A stretch of 64,000 bases of DNA from Rhizomys pruinosus (lineage: Eukaryota > Chordata > Mammalia > Rodentia > Spalacidae): the NCBI GenBank assembly GCA_009823505.1, contig VZQC01000265.1, positions 4,185,721 to 4,249,720 of the forward strand, written 5' to 3'. Positions 34,063 through 46,041 of this stretch are shown in pieces. The notes beneath the pieces were generated by a model, which was not told where the DNA came from, made no database searches, and saw only the letters and a list, made by a program, of their open reading frames with translations. The first letter of the stretch is position 1; every line of letters begins with the position of its first letter. The position numbers were made by a program, and so were the translations under genes.

Positions 34063-35238
34063 GTAAGAAAACAAATGTCCTACTCAAAAGATAAAGAGTC
34101 TTCACCAGTAAGGAAGTAAAGATGGCTGAGAAACATGTTAAAAAGTGTTCAACATCATTAATAATTAAGGAAATGCAAATTAAATCACACTAAGGTATCA
34201 TCTCACTCCAATGAGACTAGCCAAGATCAAGAAAACAAAAGACACCAGAAGTTGGAGAAGTTGTGGGGAAAGGGTAACACTCATCCACTGCTGGTGGAAA
34301 TGTAAACTGCTACAACCACTGTGGAAAGCAGTGTGAAGAATGCTTAAAAAACTCAAAATGAACCTACCACTTGACCCAGCAATACCACTCTGGGTATATA
34401 CCCATGAGATGCATCCTACCACAAAGATACATGCACAGCTATGCTTATTGCAGCTCTCTTCACGATAGCAAAGAGCTGGAACCAATCCAAATGCCCCTCA
34501 ACTGGATAACAAAAATGTGGTACATCAACACAATGGAGTTCTATGCAGCAGTAAAGAAAGATAACATCATGAACTTTGCTGGTAAATGGATGGAACTTGA
34601 AGCCATTATGCTAAGTGAAGCAACACAGTCCCAGGGGGGCAAAAAGGCAAATGGTTTCCCTCATTTGTGTATGTTAACACCAAATCCCCAGTTGGCTTGC
34701 AAACTGAGTAACTTCATTATATTTCATTGTATCTGAAAGCAACTGTGCTATTATAATGTGAATCTCTTAATGGGCTCTAGAATTGTCCTACCACTTGTAT
34801 TCACACATTGTAATTACCATATATGGATGGAAGATATGTATTCATATTCTAAAAAAATGAATGTAAAGTTATACTTTTTACCTGCATGCAACTTTACTGT
34901 TAAAATGTGAATTTTAAATGTGTTTTGGAATTAACCTATAGTTTATTTTCACAACTTATAATTTTGATTTATGTGTGGATATTTTGGAATAATATAAAAT
35001 TAAAGGGAACAAAAAAAGAGGGAAAAAAACCCATTCAAAGAACTGACCAAAGCAGTAAACTTGTGCATCGAAAAGGTTATAAAAAACTGAGAAAAAGATG
35101 CAAGACAGGACTTAACATGTATGACAGAATCCATGAGCAGAGACCAGGGGGACATAAGGGGTGAGAATGTATGGGGGAATGAGTCTAAATTTGATTAAGA
35201 AATATATGAAATAAGCTCAATAAAAATTAACTTAAAAA
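34063..35238 (+). pseudogene. Same L1, 3' part (ORF2 C-terminus, 3' UTR, tail)
   Basis: Plus strand starting at the KKTNDPLKR-equivalent (GAAAACAAATGTCCTACTC), through the Cys/His segment and [19 protein letters not shown] (34516-34572), a stop near 34736 and a ~500-base 3' UTR ending AATAAAAATTAACTTAAAAA. With 32624-34062 it makes one insertion of about 2.6 kb with 13-bp target duplications and almost no sequence lost at the inversion point. Confidence 0.93.
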
Positions 35239-35251
35239 AAGAAAAACATTC

Positions 35252-36125
35252 GAATGGTGAAAATTTCATTTTGAGCATTCATATATGAAAAAATGCTCAG
35301 CATTACTAATTATCAGGGAATACACTAGTGAGAAACATATAATGAAATATAACTTTATTCCATTTGTTATAAAGAAGATAAAATATAAGTGATGGCGAGG
35401 ATTTATATAAAAGTAATCTCTGGGGTTGTAAGTCACTGCAGGTATTAGGAAAAGTAGAGGTTTCCCAGAAAACTAAAACAGAACTGTCATATGATCTAAC
35501 AGTCTTATTACTGGATAACAACAGAAAGGAAATAACCCCATATTTATTGTAGTTATGTTCATAATAGCCACAGAGTAGAAACAGCTCCAGTGACTAGCAG
35601 TTGATGAACAGATAAAGAAAATGTGGTACATAGTGTTGAATACTATTAAAGCTAGAAGATTATTACTTTTGATAATCTGGGTGAAACTGGAGATAAGTAT
35701 ACTCTTAGAAATAAGCCATAAAAATGAAATAAGCCATAAAAGAAAGATGAATGCTAAATGATCCCACTCACGGGTGGAATTTATAAGAAAATTTGATCTC
35801 ATATGAGTTTAGACTAGAACAGTCATTACCAGAGCTTGGGGAGAGGATCAGGAAGGAGGCATGGAAAAAATTGATCAATATAAATTAAATTATAACTAGA
35901 TAGGACCAAGGATCTCTGCTGTGCTATTGTACGGTAGGGTCACCATTGGTAATAATATATGATGTAAACCAAAAATTAGGAGGGAGGATGTTGAATAATT
36001 CTGATATAAAGAATTGATAAATATTTGAGGAGTTTCTGTGTTTTACATGATTTAAACCACACACTATATACATGCATTGCAACTTTACCTGGAACCGCAT
36101 ATATTTATACATCAATAAAGTTTTT
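35252..36125 (+). repeat. Ancient L1 3' end
   Basis: ORF2 C-terminal traces (CATATGATCTAACAGTCTTA, AAGAAAATGTGGTACATAG) followed by a long 3' UTR ending TACATCAATAAAG. The divergence and UTR type fit an old mammalian L1M-like family rather than the young rodent L1s around it. Confidence 0.65.
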
Positions 36126-36744
36126 CTTTAAAGTTCAGTGTATTGCTTGGCAAGCTAGATGATTACTTGGGGATGCATGATTTGTTCCCTGGTGCTTCAG
36201 TCTTCATTTCGGCATTCTTTCTGCTTCTATAAGAGGCAGAATTTGTTAGCCACACTGTAATGAGCCTTAGTGCCACATGGAATTTGCTCTAAACTTATTT
36301 TGTTTTATGTGGTTACTAGAAAGTGAGACACCCCCCACAGAGGAGAAAGCAAGCTGGCCAGATCCCAAGCCCTCCTGTTAAAGAGGGAAACTCAACTTCC
36401 TCATCACTAACACTCATGTCACAGTTTTGGTGAAGGCCTTGTCACAACTGGCAAAATTCTTCTTTGGCTGAAATCTGCTCATGCATATTCAGAAATGCAA
36501 ATTAGAATGTGTCCTCTTAAGTGGAAAGAAGTTAATAACCTGTAATCTCTGCCCATAGCACTCCAGCACTTGGTGTCTTCATTAAAGCAGCAGGAAGAAA
36601 TGAGGTTTCCTGTGGAAACCAGTTTGTCTTCTGACACCTGTGTACTAATCATATAATGGCTTATATTTTTGATAAATGGAGGCTTCTTTTGGGAGCTCCC
36701 ATTATTTATCCAAAATAAAAAAAAATGACTTAGAATCATAGGTT
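36126..36744. other. No gene or repeat recognised
   Basis: Ordinary DNA. The minus frame at 36479-36739 has no domain. Confidence 0.4.
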
Positions 36745-37100
36745 AATATTGATTGTCATCTTGATGCGACTTAGAATCATCATGCAAACCTCTGGACACA
36801 TCTTAGGAGGTTTCCAGTTTAGGGTAATAGGTATAGGCAGACACACTCTAGAGATGGGCACTACCGTCCCACATGCTGAGGTCCCCAAGCTGCAGAAAAA
36901 GAAGACAGCTATGAGCACCAGCGCTCAGTTCTGTTTCCTGGCTGTGAATGTGGGGCCACAAGCTGCTTCCACAATCCTATTCCCAGGCCTTGCCAGAGTG
37001 ATGGACTCTAACCTCTGACAGTAAGCCAGAATAAAACCTTTCTTTCCTTAAGTGGCTTCTGTCAGGTGTTTTGTACAGAATGAGAAAAGTAACTAAGATA
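36745..37100 (+). repeat. URR1-like rodent repeat (probable hAT-type MITE)
   Basis: ATTGATTGTCATCTTGATG, GGACACATCTTAGGAGG, GCTATGAGCACCAGCG, AATAAAACCTTTCTTTCC and GAGAAAAGTAACTAAGA in order, as in the copy at 18640. The 89-codon plus frame inside is incidental. Confidence 0.6.
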
Positions 37101-37400
37101 AAACATATCCAAACAACTTCAATGTATTAGCCGAAATAAAGCCCCAACTCTCAAAAGCAAAGCAGTTTTTACAAGATCATATATACCATCTTCAGCCATC
37201 ACTGAACTCTGCTCAGTTAATTGCTTTACATTTGTTTCACTTCATGATCAGTTTATAACATTTAAAAATAACGGATTGTGAACTGAGTATAGACTGTCAA
37301 GTCAGCTCTTCAGAATGCTGAGAGGATGTGCTTTACAATTAGACAGAGAAAAAGAGAAAAAAATCTAAAGGAAAATGCATACGGTGAAATATAGAGATAT

Positions 37401-37627
37401 TAGCAGTTAAGAGCACCGACCGCTCTTGCAGAGGACCCGGGTTCGATCCCCAGCACCCACATGGCGGCTAAGAACCGTCTGAAACTCCAATTCCAGGAGA
37501 ACTCCAGTTCCAGGGGAATCCAATACCTTCTTCTGACCTCCGCGGCATTGCACGACACGGGTGCACAAAACTTGCATGCAGACAGTACATTCATACAAAT
37601 ACAGAAATAAATAAAATTAATAATAAA
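37401..37627 (+). mobile_element. B3/B2-type SINE, slightly 5'-truncated, 15-bp target duplication
   Basis: Near-exact flanks GAAATATAGAGATAT (37386-37400) and the same with one change (37628-37642). The first ~17 bases of the head, including much of the A box, are missing, while the B box GGTTCGATCCC is intact. Contains the doubled 'aactccaattccagg/aactccagttccagg' block. Confidence 0.92.
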
Positions 37628-37642
37628 GAAATGTAGAGATAT

Positions 37643-38084
37643 ACAAATTGTGTCCTAGAGTATGAGCACATGGTTAGTGGAGAAAATACTTTATCAATTT
37701 CCATTTGTTGAACGTGTATTTTGTACAGTGAAATGTGACATACGATATGGCGATAACGTAAATGAGGCATGGTGTATTCCCTGCCTGCCTAGGATCTGCA
37801 GTTTAGTAAGGCGCCCAGCATGTGAACAAATATGTTAATGACTTGATGTCATTGTACACAAATGAACACAAATGCATACAGTGAAGACTGTGAAGGGAGG
37901 CTGCAGCTTTAGTGCCGTGTATAACACTTGCCTGACATGCATGCGGCCTCCTGAAAATAAGTAAGCAAAAAGAGACAGAAGGAACTGGCCCAATACTGCT
38001 CTTATACCTCTAATTACAGCTTTCATTGTTAATGGCATTTTCCCTACATTGACAATTCTGACTCCTTAGCCCTCTTAGATGAAG
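37643..38084. other. No gene or repeat recognised
   Basis: Nothing identified. A minus frame at 37835-38038 lacks any domain. Confidence 0.4.
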
Positions 38085-38335
38085 TTTATTAAGTTATTTT
38101 TCATTTGTTATTTGGCCTTCTAGTCTTATTTTGAGAGCTGTCTGTTTAAATCATTTTCCCATTTGTTGATTGAATGGATTGCTTCTTGCTCTTTAAGTGT
38201 CTTAATCTCCCTATACAGTCTGGATATTAACATCCTGTCAATGAATATCTGGTATACTTTCCTCATTCTGTAGGCTTTCTCTTCACTCTGTTTGGTCTTT
38301 CTAGTGCAGAAAGACCAACTTCATGCAATTAAACT
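38085..38335 (-). repeat. Old L1 ORF2 C-terminal fragment (antisense)
   Basis: CATTTTCCCATTTGTTGATT, GTCTGGATATTAACATCCTG and GGCTTTCTCTTCACTCTG are the antisense ORF2 stretch just before the C-terminal region, in an old version. Confidence 0.6.
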
Positions 38336-38676
38336 TCATGCAATCTTGTCAGTTTTTTTTTTCTTGTATGTGTGTGTACACATTTGTGTGTGTGGTAGTG
38401 TGTTATTGATGTGGCAGGGAAGCTGTACTCATGAATCTCAATAAGTTAGTTGCCTTAACAACAGCTGCATAATGATAACACCAGTGGAATGCCCACAGGA
38501 TAGGGGAAATTTTGCTTGGGTCCTGCCCCTAGAGGAAGAGCTATAAGGAACCAGTGGCTGTTGAGAGTGGAAGAACCAGTCTTCTTTAGGGACAGACTAT
38601 CTGATAGGTTATCGAATCCCAAGTGGTCAGCCCTGACCTCATGTACACAATAGCAATACATAATGGGTGTAGTAGG

Positions 38677-38678
<2 letters not shown>

Positions 38679-38712
<34 letters not shown>
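38679..38712. repeat. (GT)n microsatellite
   Basis: Seventeen GT units. Confidence 0.97.
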
Positions 38713-38717
<5 letters not shown>

Positions 38718-39381
38718 AAACAATAATTATAGAAGAGGCCAGGAACTTGAGAGATAATGTGGAGACTTGAGAAACATTGGAGGGGCTAGAATAGTGCCTG
38801 GAAATAATATAAATACAATACTCATATGTGACATTTGCAAAAAATAAATAAAACCTTTCACCAATTTTGATTTCCATCAGCAACAATGAGAATACCTGAA
38901 TAATAGTACTTTCTGAGTGTAACAATTCTTTGTAAAAGATCTTTTCCTATGTTGTGAGCATTAAATTATACAGGGGAGTGAGGAAAGAATAATCTGACAC
39001 ATTAAACTTTAAACTAGGAAGGCTTTTCCTGAGTAATGAATTACAGACTAATGAGTCAATTGCTAAAGCATTGCTTCACAGATTCTTGACTTATTCATCC
39101 ACAGACTCTCTCTGCATATGTAGCATGAAGAGGATTGGAATCAGGTAGAATATAAACCTGCCTTATATTAATAGAGCATCTACCATGTCCCAGGTGATAC
39201 ACATATGCAAATGACACTACACTGCCTTGTGAATAGGATAACTAAGTAGAAAATTGAAAGACTGTGAAATGGTCTTACTTGAGGTCCATGAATATAATAA
39301 AAACAAAATTTATTAAGCATTTATTCTGGTGATAAATTTCATATGCAGTGTTCCACTAAGTCCTTACAACAGTCCCATGAA

Positions 39382-39406
39382 GTGTGTGTGTGTGTGTGTG
39401 TGTGTG
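39382..39406. repeat. (TG)n microsatellite
   Basis: About twelve TG units, followed by CTCACACACG, which can fold back on the tract. Confidence 0.95.
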
Positions 39407-39952
39407 CTCACACACGTGCACATATACTCTAGATAGAAAACAAGGCTTCCTTTACTCCACTTCTTATTGCTGGGTGTGTGATACTTGGGAAGTTTATTAC
39501 CTCTAAATCTCATTATCCTCAACTTGGAAAGGATAATCGTAAAAATGTCTGGCTCATAGGGATGGAGAGATTAAGTGGGATAACATGAAAACTTTCCCCT
39601 ATAGTATGTGCTCTATTGTCATGAGCTATTATTAATATTTAAATTTTTTTCATTTTATATCTACTTTACTGATGAGTCTTAAAGCTCAGGAAAGCATAGT
39701 AGCTTGTTTTAAGTGGTTATATTACATAAATGAGTGGTCAAATGCTTTGAACTCAGGTTTATCGTTAAGAATGATTCTGCTCTTAGAGTTCCATAGTGAA
39801 AATCATTTAACATTTCAAAACATAAATTTAGGATGATCACAACGCAAGCATGTAAGAACTTATTTGCCTTACAGTAACTTAATAAACAGTCCTTAAGCAT
39901 TTATTAAATGGTAGATATTATGCAGTCAATGTAGGATAGAGAAGGAGAGAGG

Positions 39953-39956
<4 letters not shown>

Positions 39957-39996
<40 letters not shown>
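39957..39996. repeat. (GA)n microsatellite
   Basis: Pure GA run. Confidence 0.97.
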
Positions 39997-39998
<2 letters not shown>

Positions 39999-40145
39999 AG
40001 GGGCCAAGCCTGCCAGAGTGACCTACTTCTACCAGCCAAGCTCCACCTCCTAAAGTTTCTAAACATTCCCTGAACAGTATGACATCCCAGCAACAAAACC
40101 TTCAAACATGAAATTATGTATAGTTCAGATTCAAACTATAACACT

Positions 40146-40149
<4 letters not shown>

Positions 40150-40181
<32 letters not shown>
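40150..40181. repeat. (TA)n microsatellite
   Basis: Pure TA run abutting the B1 at 40182. Confidence 0.97.
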
Positions 40182-40187
<6 letters not shown>

Positions 40188-40333
40188 CTTTTTGAGACAG
40201 GGTTTCCTTGTAAGACCAGCTGGCCTGGCACTCACTGTGTAGACCATCTTAGGCAGGCCTTGATCTCAGTAGAGATCCTCCTACCTCTGTCTCCAGAGTG
40301 CTGGAACTAGAGGTATGTACCACAATGGCTGGT
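40182..40333 (-). mobile_element. Old B1 SINE
   Basis: Antisense: GAGACAGGGTTTCCTTGT, CACTGTGTAGACCATC, CTCCTACCTCTGTCTCC, GGTATGTACCACAATGGC. Contains a ~10-base insertion (TCTTAGGCAG) beside the core. Diverged. Confidence 0.8.
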
Positions 40334-40390
40334 GCATTTTCTATAATTTTATGAATAACATATTCAACTAAACTTTAAAAATGAGTTTGT

Positions 40391-40605
40391 TGGATGGGAG
40401 AGATGGCTCAAAGATTAAGAGCAGTAGCTGTTCTTGCAGAAGACCCAGGTTTGAATTCCAGTGTCCACATGGGGGCTAAGAACTGTGTGTAACTCTGGTT
40501 ACACAAAACTCTCTTCTGACTTTCACAGGTATTGCATCACACCGTGCACTTACGTACATGCAGGCGATGCACTCATATACATAAAATAAAAATAATAATA
40601 TATAG
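40391..40605 (+). mobile_element. Older B3/B2-type SINE
   Basis: Head GGATGGGAGAGATGGCTCAA, a decayed B box (GGTTTGAATTCC), the GTAACTCTGGTTAC middle and an AATAAAAATAATAATA tail. It lacks the doubled block. Confidence 0.85.
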
Positions 40606-41862
40606 ATAAAAATGCATTTTAACACATGCATATTAAAAAGGAATCAATTTTGTAGCCAGAGAAAATTGGGTCCAACTTCTATCTCTGCCTCCCTTAGGGG
40701 TGAATTTTGATGAGTTAAATAACATATTTGTATGTATCAAAAAATTTTTTTCTGTGTAAAGAAAGAGATTATTGTTTCAACTTCAAAAGAGTGCTTGGGA
40801 GAATTCATTGGGTGGAAAAGCAAAGGAAATGCAAACACACACATGCATATGATGTGCACACAAAACACATCTACTTCTTTGTGTTTCTGTCTCAGGAGTC
40901 TTGGAATAAAAAAATTCCACTTTAAATTCTAAAGTATTTAAGTCCTACCTTAACTTCTAAAACTCCAGACCAAGGAAAATTACAATGATGGTCATTACAC
41001 TGTCAGTAATCATAGCAGCTGGAATGCCTTTCCAGATGTGTATTCGATCTTCCTATTTACACTAAGATATAGGGATTGGCAATATTCCATTTGGTAGATG
41101 TTGAAATCTAGGCCAACAAAGTTAAATAACTGTTGCCACACAATATAGACCATGAAACTGGCTTTGAGGTTAGGGTTCTTTAGGGGCCTCTTTTGCAGCC
41201 AATTTGTGATGGTCCATCAACTATAGATACCAGGCATAGGGTTATAATCTGGGAAAATTGACTCCATGTGGAAAAATGTTGAGACACGTAAGAAATGTCC
41301 TTCCCCTTCCCCTTCCTTCTTTCCTTGCCTCATTCCTCCCTCCCTCCCTACATTCCTTCTTTCCTTCCCATTATTCTTTTCTTTCTTCTTCACACACCTC
41401 CATGCCTTGTTAGGGAGCTCAGCAACCTTCACTGCAATGTGCACCTTACCAACAGTATCAGCCTCCAAACAGTTGTCTGATCTTGTTGGTCACAATTGCC
41501 TTATCTGTGTAATAACTGTTAGGATTATTATGAAGATTTAATAATGATATCTACATAATTAATTAGACAACATTGCAGATGTATTTAGCACCAGAATAAG
41601 TGGTTTATTGGACAAAGGCATGAATATATTGATTAATAAGAAAACTTATATTTTGCTATTCAACTTCCATGCTAATTATATTAGCATATTTTTATGGGAA
41701 GGAAAGCTTTTTTTGTAAAGGGAAGCTCATAGAATGTTGGAATTTAAGTCTTGGTTCAACCATGTACCACCAGCTCTGTGATCTTGAAGGAGCAAATGTT
41801 CTGGATCGAAGCCTCAAAATCAACCTTAGACATAAAAACAAGATAAAGTAAAACAAGATAGA
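40606..41862. other. Unique-looking DNA with a pyrimidine tract
   Basis: No gene recognised. (CCTT)-rich tract at about 41298-41400 creates open frames on both strands that are not genes. Confidence 0.45.
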
Positions 41863-42309
41863 AGTGTGCATGGAGTTGGAGTTACCCAGCCAGCCAGACT
41901 ACAGGGTCAACGGAACAATATCCTCCTGCCCCACTTGAGTTGTGGAGCAAGTGTCCCAGTGGGACCACAGTAGTGATTACAGGATACAAGGCAATAAAAG
42001 AAATAATGAACCTGACACAACTCCAGTCCAGGAACACCAAGCCCCACAACCAACCTAAAGGAAGTGGCTGGCAGGAAGCAGAGTGAGCACAGCACTCAGG
42101 AGGATACCAACCTGTTTGTAACCTACCCAGATTTTGGAGAACCTTCAGAAGAGGAAGGGAAGAGTGAGCTAGACCTTCCAACATATAAGCAAAAGTGAAA
42201 GCCTGAAACCTAGGCTAGCCAACCCTCCATAAATAAGGAGAAAACAATGAAGGAGTCTGTGTTGAAAGCAAGCCTTCAACACAGGGAAGAAACATTTGAG
42301 ATTCACATC

Positions 42310-42905
42310 AGAATATAAACAAAAAAAACCCCACATGCCAAAAACACAATGAAAGAACAACATGGGTAAAGCACACCAAACACTACGAACCCCGTAGAAG
42401 ATTCCTACAATGAGATCTCCCTGGAGGTAATCCAGGACACAGATCTTAGAAGAATAATTATAGACATATTCAAAGAAATAAAAATAATATGAAAAACAAA
42501 TCAGAGAACTAAGGGGAGAAAATGAAAAACTCAGGAAGGAACTAGAGGGAGAGAATGACAAACTCTGTAAAGAACTAGAGGGAGAGAATGAGAGAATGAC
42601 AAACTCTGGAAAGAAGTAGAGGGAGAGAATGACAAACTCCAGAAGGAAGTGGAAACACTGAAAATATCCCATGTTGAAATGAAAAAGGAAGACAACCAGT
42701 GAAGAAAGGAGCTACAAGAAGATAATGAGAAGCTCCAAAAGGAAGTGGAAATACTAAAGAAATCTCAGGATGAAATGAAGAAGGAAATTGAACACTCACC
42801 CAATAAACAGGAAAGGATGGGAAAAAGCCTCAGAAACAGAATGAATAAAGCAGAAAAAAAGAATATCAGACCTGGAAGATAACAGAGAAATAGAATGCTC
42901 AAGTA
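42310..42905 (+). pseudogene. L1 ORF1 N-terminal part with 11-residue coiled-coil repeats
   Basis: ORF1 encodes the trimeric RNA-binding chaperone of L1. The coiled-coil region is visible at 42510-42660 as 33-base units, e.g. ENEKLRKELEG then ENDKLCKELEG, i.e. an 11-residue (hendecad) period. The third unit has an 8-base duplication (AGAGAATG) that shifts the frame. Several earlier stops exist. The gene continues past an inserted antisense L1 at 47060. Confidence 0.75.
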
Positions 42906-42915
42906 AAGATTATGA

Positions 42916-44235
42916 AATTTTTTTCATTTTTTTATTGAAGCTCTGTGCATTTCATACAAAATTACATTACAAATCAAATCTAGACCTGTGCCCCACTCCC
43001 TGTCCCCCCACCCCATCAGAGCTCATGCATTATGTTAAACATGTTTTTCATCTTTTTCTCAGTCTCTCTCAAAATTCTCAATGCAGAAGTTTACTGTTTT
43101 GAGCAGAAGTTCACCTTTTCCATCAGTTTTTTGACCCAGTCTTATCTGTTGTTGTTATTCCTTCCAATATGCATCACTCCAAAATATGCACATACGAATG
43201 CCACATATATCATAGGTTTTAGCATCTTCAGCTTATAATTTTTTTTATTAGGCTGAAATATGTCATGTTTGAAGTCTCTTCCATGGCAAGCCCAAACCAC
43301 CATCAGTTCTGCCCTTGTATCCCACACTGGGATTTTCCCTTCCCATGGTCACCAAATGAGGTCCAGTAAGCACCACGTCCTGTCTTAATCTTCCTCTGCT
43401 GTTTTCCATAATACAACCTGAGTAGTCCAACAATGATAGTCTATACTCTGAAGAAGCAGAAACCCCAATAGTAGCTCACTCTACAAGTTGGATGTCTCAG
43501 CATTCCCCAGCTGGCTCTGAATGTTTGGAGGATTCTTGGAGAGACATGAGTCTTCAGTCCATATTGGAAGGTAGAAAAGATGTGTCTTCTCATGTCTTTG
43601 AAGGATGGCAAAAACAGTGGCAGCAACAGGGTAGTTGCACTTGCCAGTAAGACAGGCAAAACAACTGTGCAATTTTTTTTTNNNNNNNNNNNNNNNNNNN
43701 NNNNNNNNNNNNNNNNNNNNNNNNNNNNNNNNNNNNNNNNNNNNNNNNNNNNNNNNNNNNNNNNNNNNNNNNNNNNNNNNNNTCACCGGTTCCATCCACT
43801 CGAGGACAAAGTTAGGTCTTGATAGACCAGACTTCTCTTTTTGAAGCATGAGCAGACTTTCCTTTATATAGACTGGACACTGGCTGAAGTTCCATTAGTG
43901 GATCTCTAAGACCTCCCTGCAACAAGACTGGTGACTCATATTTTCAGGACATTTCAAGATATGTTTAGATGCATAGTCCCGTGGGACTTAGTTGACCACT
44001 GAGGGCAGGGAACAAAGTTATCCCTTAAGTCTCTCAGCCAAATTGGTATGGGCATTACGTATGGTCATTAAGCATCCAGAAAGGCTAAGTTACACGAGCA
44101 TGATACTTTTAACTACACTATAATATTTTAAAAAATGCTTGGAAAAAGCTCAAGCAGCCTTGTATAAGAAATATTAAGAAGCACTCCCATAAAATAAATA
44201 CTGTGGTTAGACATAATGTCGTGACAAACTAGGTT
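42916..44235 (-). repeat. Family B copy 1 (L1-tailed body), contains an assembly gap
   Basis: Right of the L1-type tail (42916-43240) is about 1 kb that is not L1 coding. It is collinear with 53600-54585: for example GCACCACGTCCTGTCTT, GATTCTTGGAGAGACATGAG, GCACTTGCCAGTAAGA, then, past the Ns, GTTCCATCCACTCGAGGAC. It continues further (in its own 5' direction) than copy 2, through 43860-44235. A 3' UTR word (ATCACTCCAAAATATG / ATTACTCTAAAATATG) occurs on both sides of the body, at about 43170 and 44256. The minus-strand open frames here cross the gap and are not real. Confidence 0.65.
43682..43782. other. Assembly gap (101 N)
   Basis: Run of 101 N after a poly-T. In family B copy 2 the matching interval (about 54111-54534) is roughly 420 bases long, so the true missing sequence may be longer than 101. 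Confidence 0.99.
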
Positions 44236-44311
44236 TTCCACATTCCTTTGATCTTATATTACTCTAAAATATGTATATATGTATATATATATGAATTTTT
44301 GTATATGAACG

Positions 44312-44315
<4 letters not shown>

Positions 44316-44351
<36 letters not shown>
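44316..44351. repeat. (TA)n microsatellite in L1 3' UTR
   Basis: Pure TA run at the same place in the 3' UTR where the L1 at 20050 has its TA tract. Confidence 0.95.
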
Positions 44352-44355
<4 letters not shown>

Positions 44356-46041
44356 CCAAAAATTCCTAACTCTGAAAATAAGTGGTAGCTTAGTTCTAGA
44401 GCCTAAGGGATTCACAATATAAGAGCACAGTTGTTTTCATATCACATTAACGTTGCTCAGTTTGCCTTACAACGAGGTAGTTTGTGCTAGCATCCACAGA
44501 TGAGGGATACCATTCATTGTTTGTTTTTCTGAGACTGTGTTACTTCACTTAGCATGATATCTTCTAGTTCCATCCATTTACCTGCAAAGTTCATGATGTC
44601 ATCTTTCTTTATCACTGCATAGAACTCCATTGTGCTGATGTAAAACATTTTCTCTATCCACTCATCAGCTGAAGGGCACTTGGGTTGGTTCCAGCTCTTT
44701 ACCCTTGTGAGGAGAGCTGGAATAAACATGGCTGTGCATGTATCTCTGCCATAAGATGAATTTTGTGGGGGTATATACTCAGGAGTGATATGACTGGGTT
44801 AGGTGGAAAGCTCATTTTGAGTCTTCCAAGGGTTTTCCACATTGCTTTCCATAGTGACTGTATGAGTTTACATTCCCACCAGCAATGGATGAATGTTCCC
44901 CTTTCTTGACAACCTCTCCAGCACTTGGTAACATTTGTTTTCTTGATCCTATCCAGTCTTATCGGAGTGAGATGATATTTTAAAGTGCTTTTAATTTGCA
45001 TTTCCTTAATTATTAGCAATGGTGAGCACGTTTTAAGATGTTTTTCAGCTATGTCTAATTCCTTACTTGTGAAGTCTCTGTTCAGCTCTTTGCTCCATCT
45101 TTTGAGTGGGTCATTTGTTTTCTTTCCTCTTTGTTTTTTGAATAGTTTATATATTCTGGAAATCAATGCTTTATCAGATGTATTTGAGGCGAAGTTTCCT
45201 TTCCACTCTGTGGGTTTTCTCTTCACTTCCTTGATTGTTTCTTTTGATTTATAGAAGCTTTTGAGTTTAGTGAGGTCCCATTTGTCAATTGTGGATCTTA
45301 TTTCTTGCACAGTTGCTGTCTGATTTAGGAAGTCTTTTCCTATGCCTATGTCTTGGAGGCTGCTGCCAAATTTTTTCTTCTATCACCTTCAGAGTTTTGG
45401 GTTTCACTTTGAGGTCTTTGATCCATATGGAGTTGACTTTTGTACAGGACAAGAGGTAGGGGTTTAATTTCATTCTTCTACAAGTGGTGATCCAGTTTTG
45501 CCACCACTACTTGCTGAAGATGCTGACTTTTCTCCATTGTGTCTTCTTGGCCCCCTTGTCAAATATGAGGTGGCTAAAATTGTATGTGCTCAAGTTTAGA
45601 TCTTCAGTTTTGTTCCATTGGTCAACAGGTCTGTTTTTGTGCCAGTACCAAGCAGTTTTCATGACTATACCCCTGTAGTATAGTTTGAAATCTGGCATAG
45701 AGATCCCCCTATATTGCTCTTTTCATTAAGGTTTGCTTTGGCTATTCAGGGTCTTTTGTTTTTCCAAATGAAATTAAGACTTTTGTTCCAAGCCTGTGAA
45801 GAAACTCTTGGGGATTTTAATTGGGATTGTGTTGAATCTGTATATTAATTTGGGTAGAATGGAAATTTTTACTATATTAATTTTTCCAATCCATGAGCAT
45901 GGGAGATCTTTCCATCTTCTGATGTCTTCTTCAAATTCCTTCTTTAGGGGTTTAAAATTTTTTTTGTTGAGATCTTTGGTGTCTTTGATTAGGTTTGTTC
46001 CTAGGTATTTTATTGTTTTTGAGGCTATTATGAGTGGTAAG

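Larger units (their letters stand above)
38336..40147. other. Unique-looking DNA with microsatellites
   Basis: No gene recognised. The longest minus frame (38455-38925) runs through the GT tract and has no domain. Confidence 0.45.

Noticed and set aside
37401..37480. tRNA gene candidate (perfect B box)
   Set aside because: It is the tRNA-derived head of a B3 SINE. No cloverleaf with anticodon stem is preserved. The same holds for all other B3 heads.
41217..41541. Open frames on both strands around 41.3 kb
   Set aside because: They come from a CCTT-rich pyrimidine tract. No start context or domain.
42575..42799. Phe/Ser-rich minus frames at 42.2-42.8 kb
   Set aside because: They are the antisense of the L1 ORF1 coiled-coil repeats.
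43481..43849. Frames crossing the N run
   Set aside because: They exist only because the Ns contain no stop codons.
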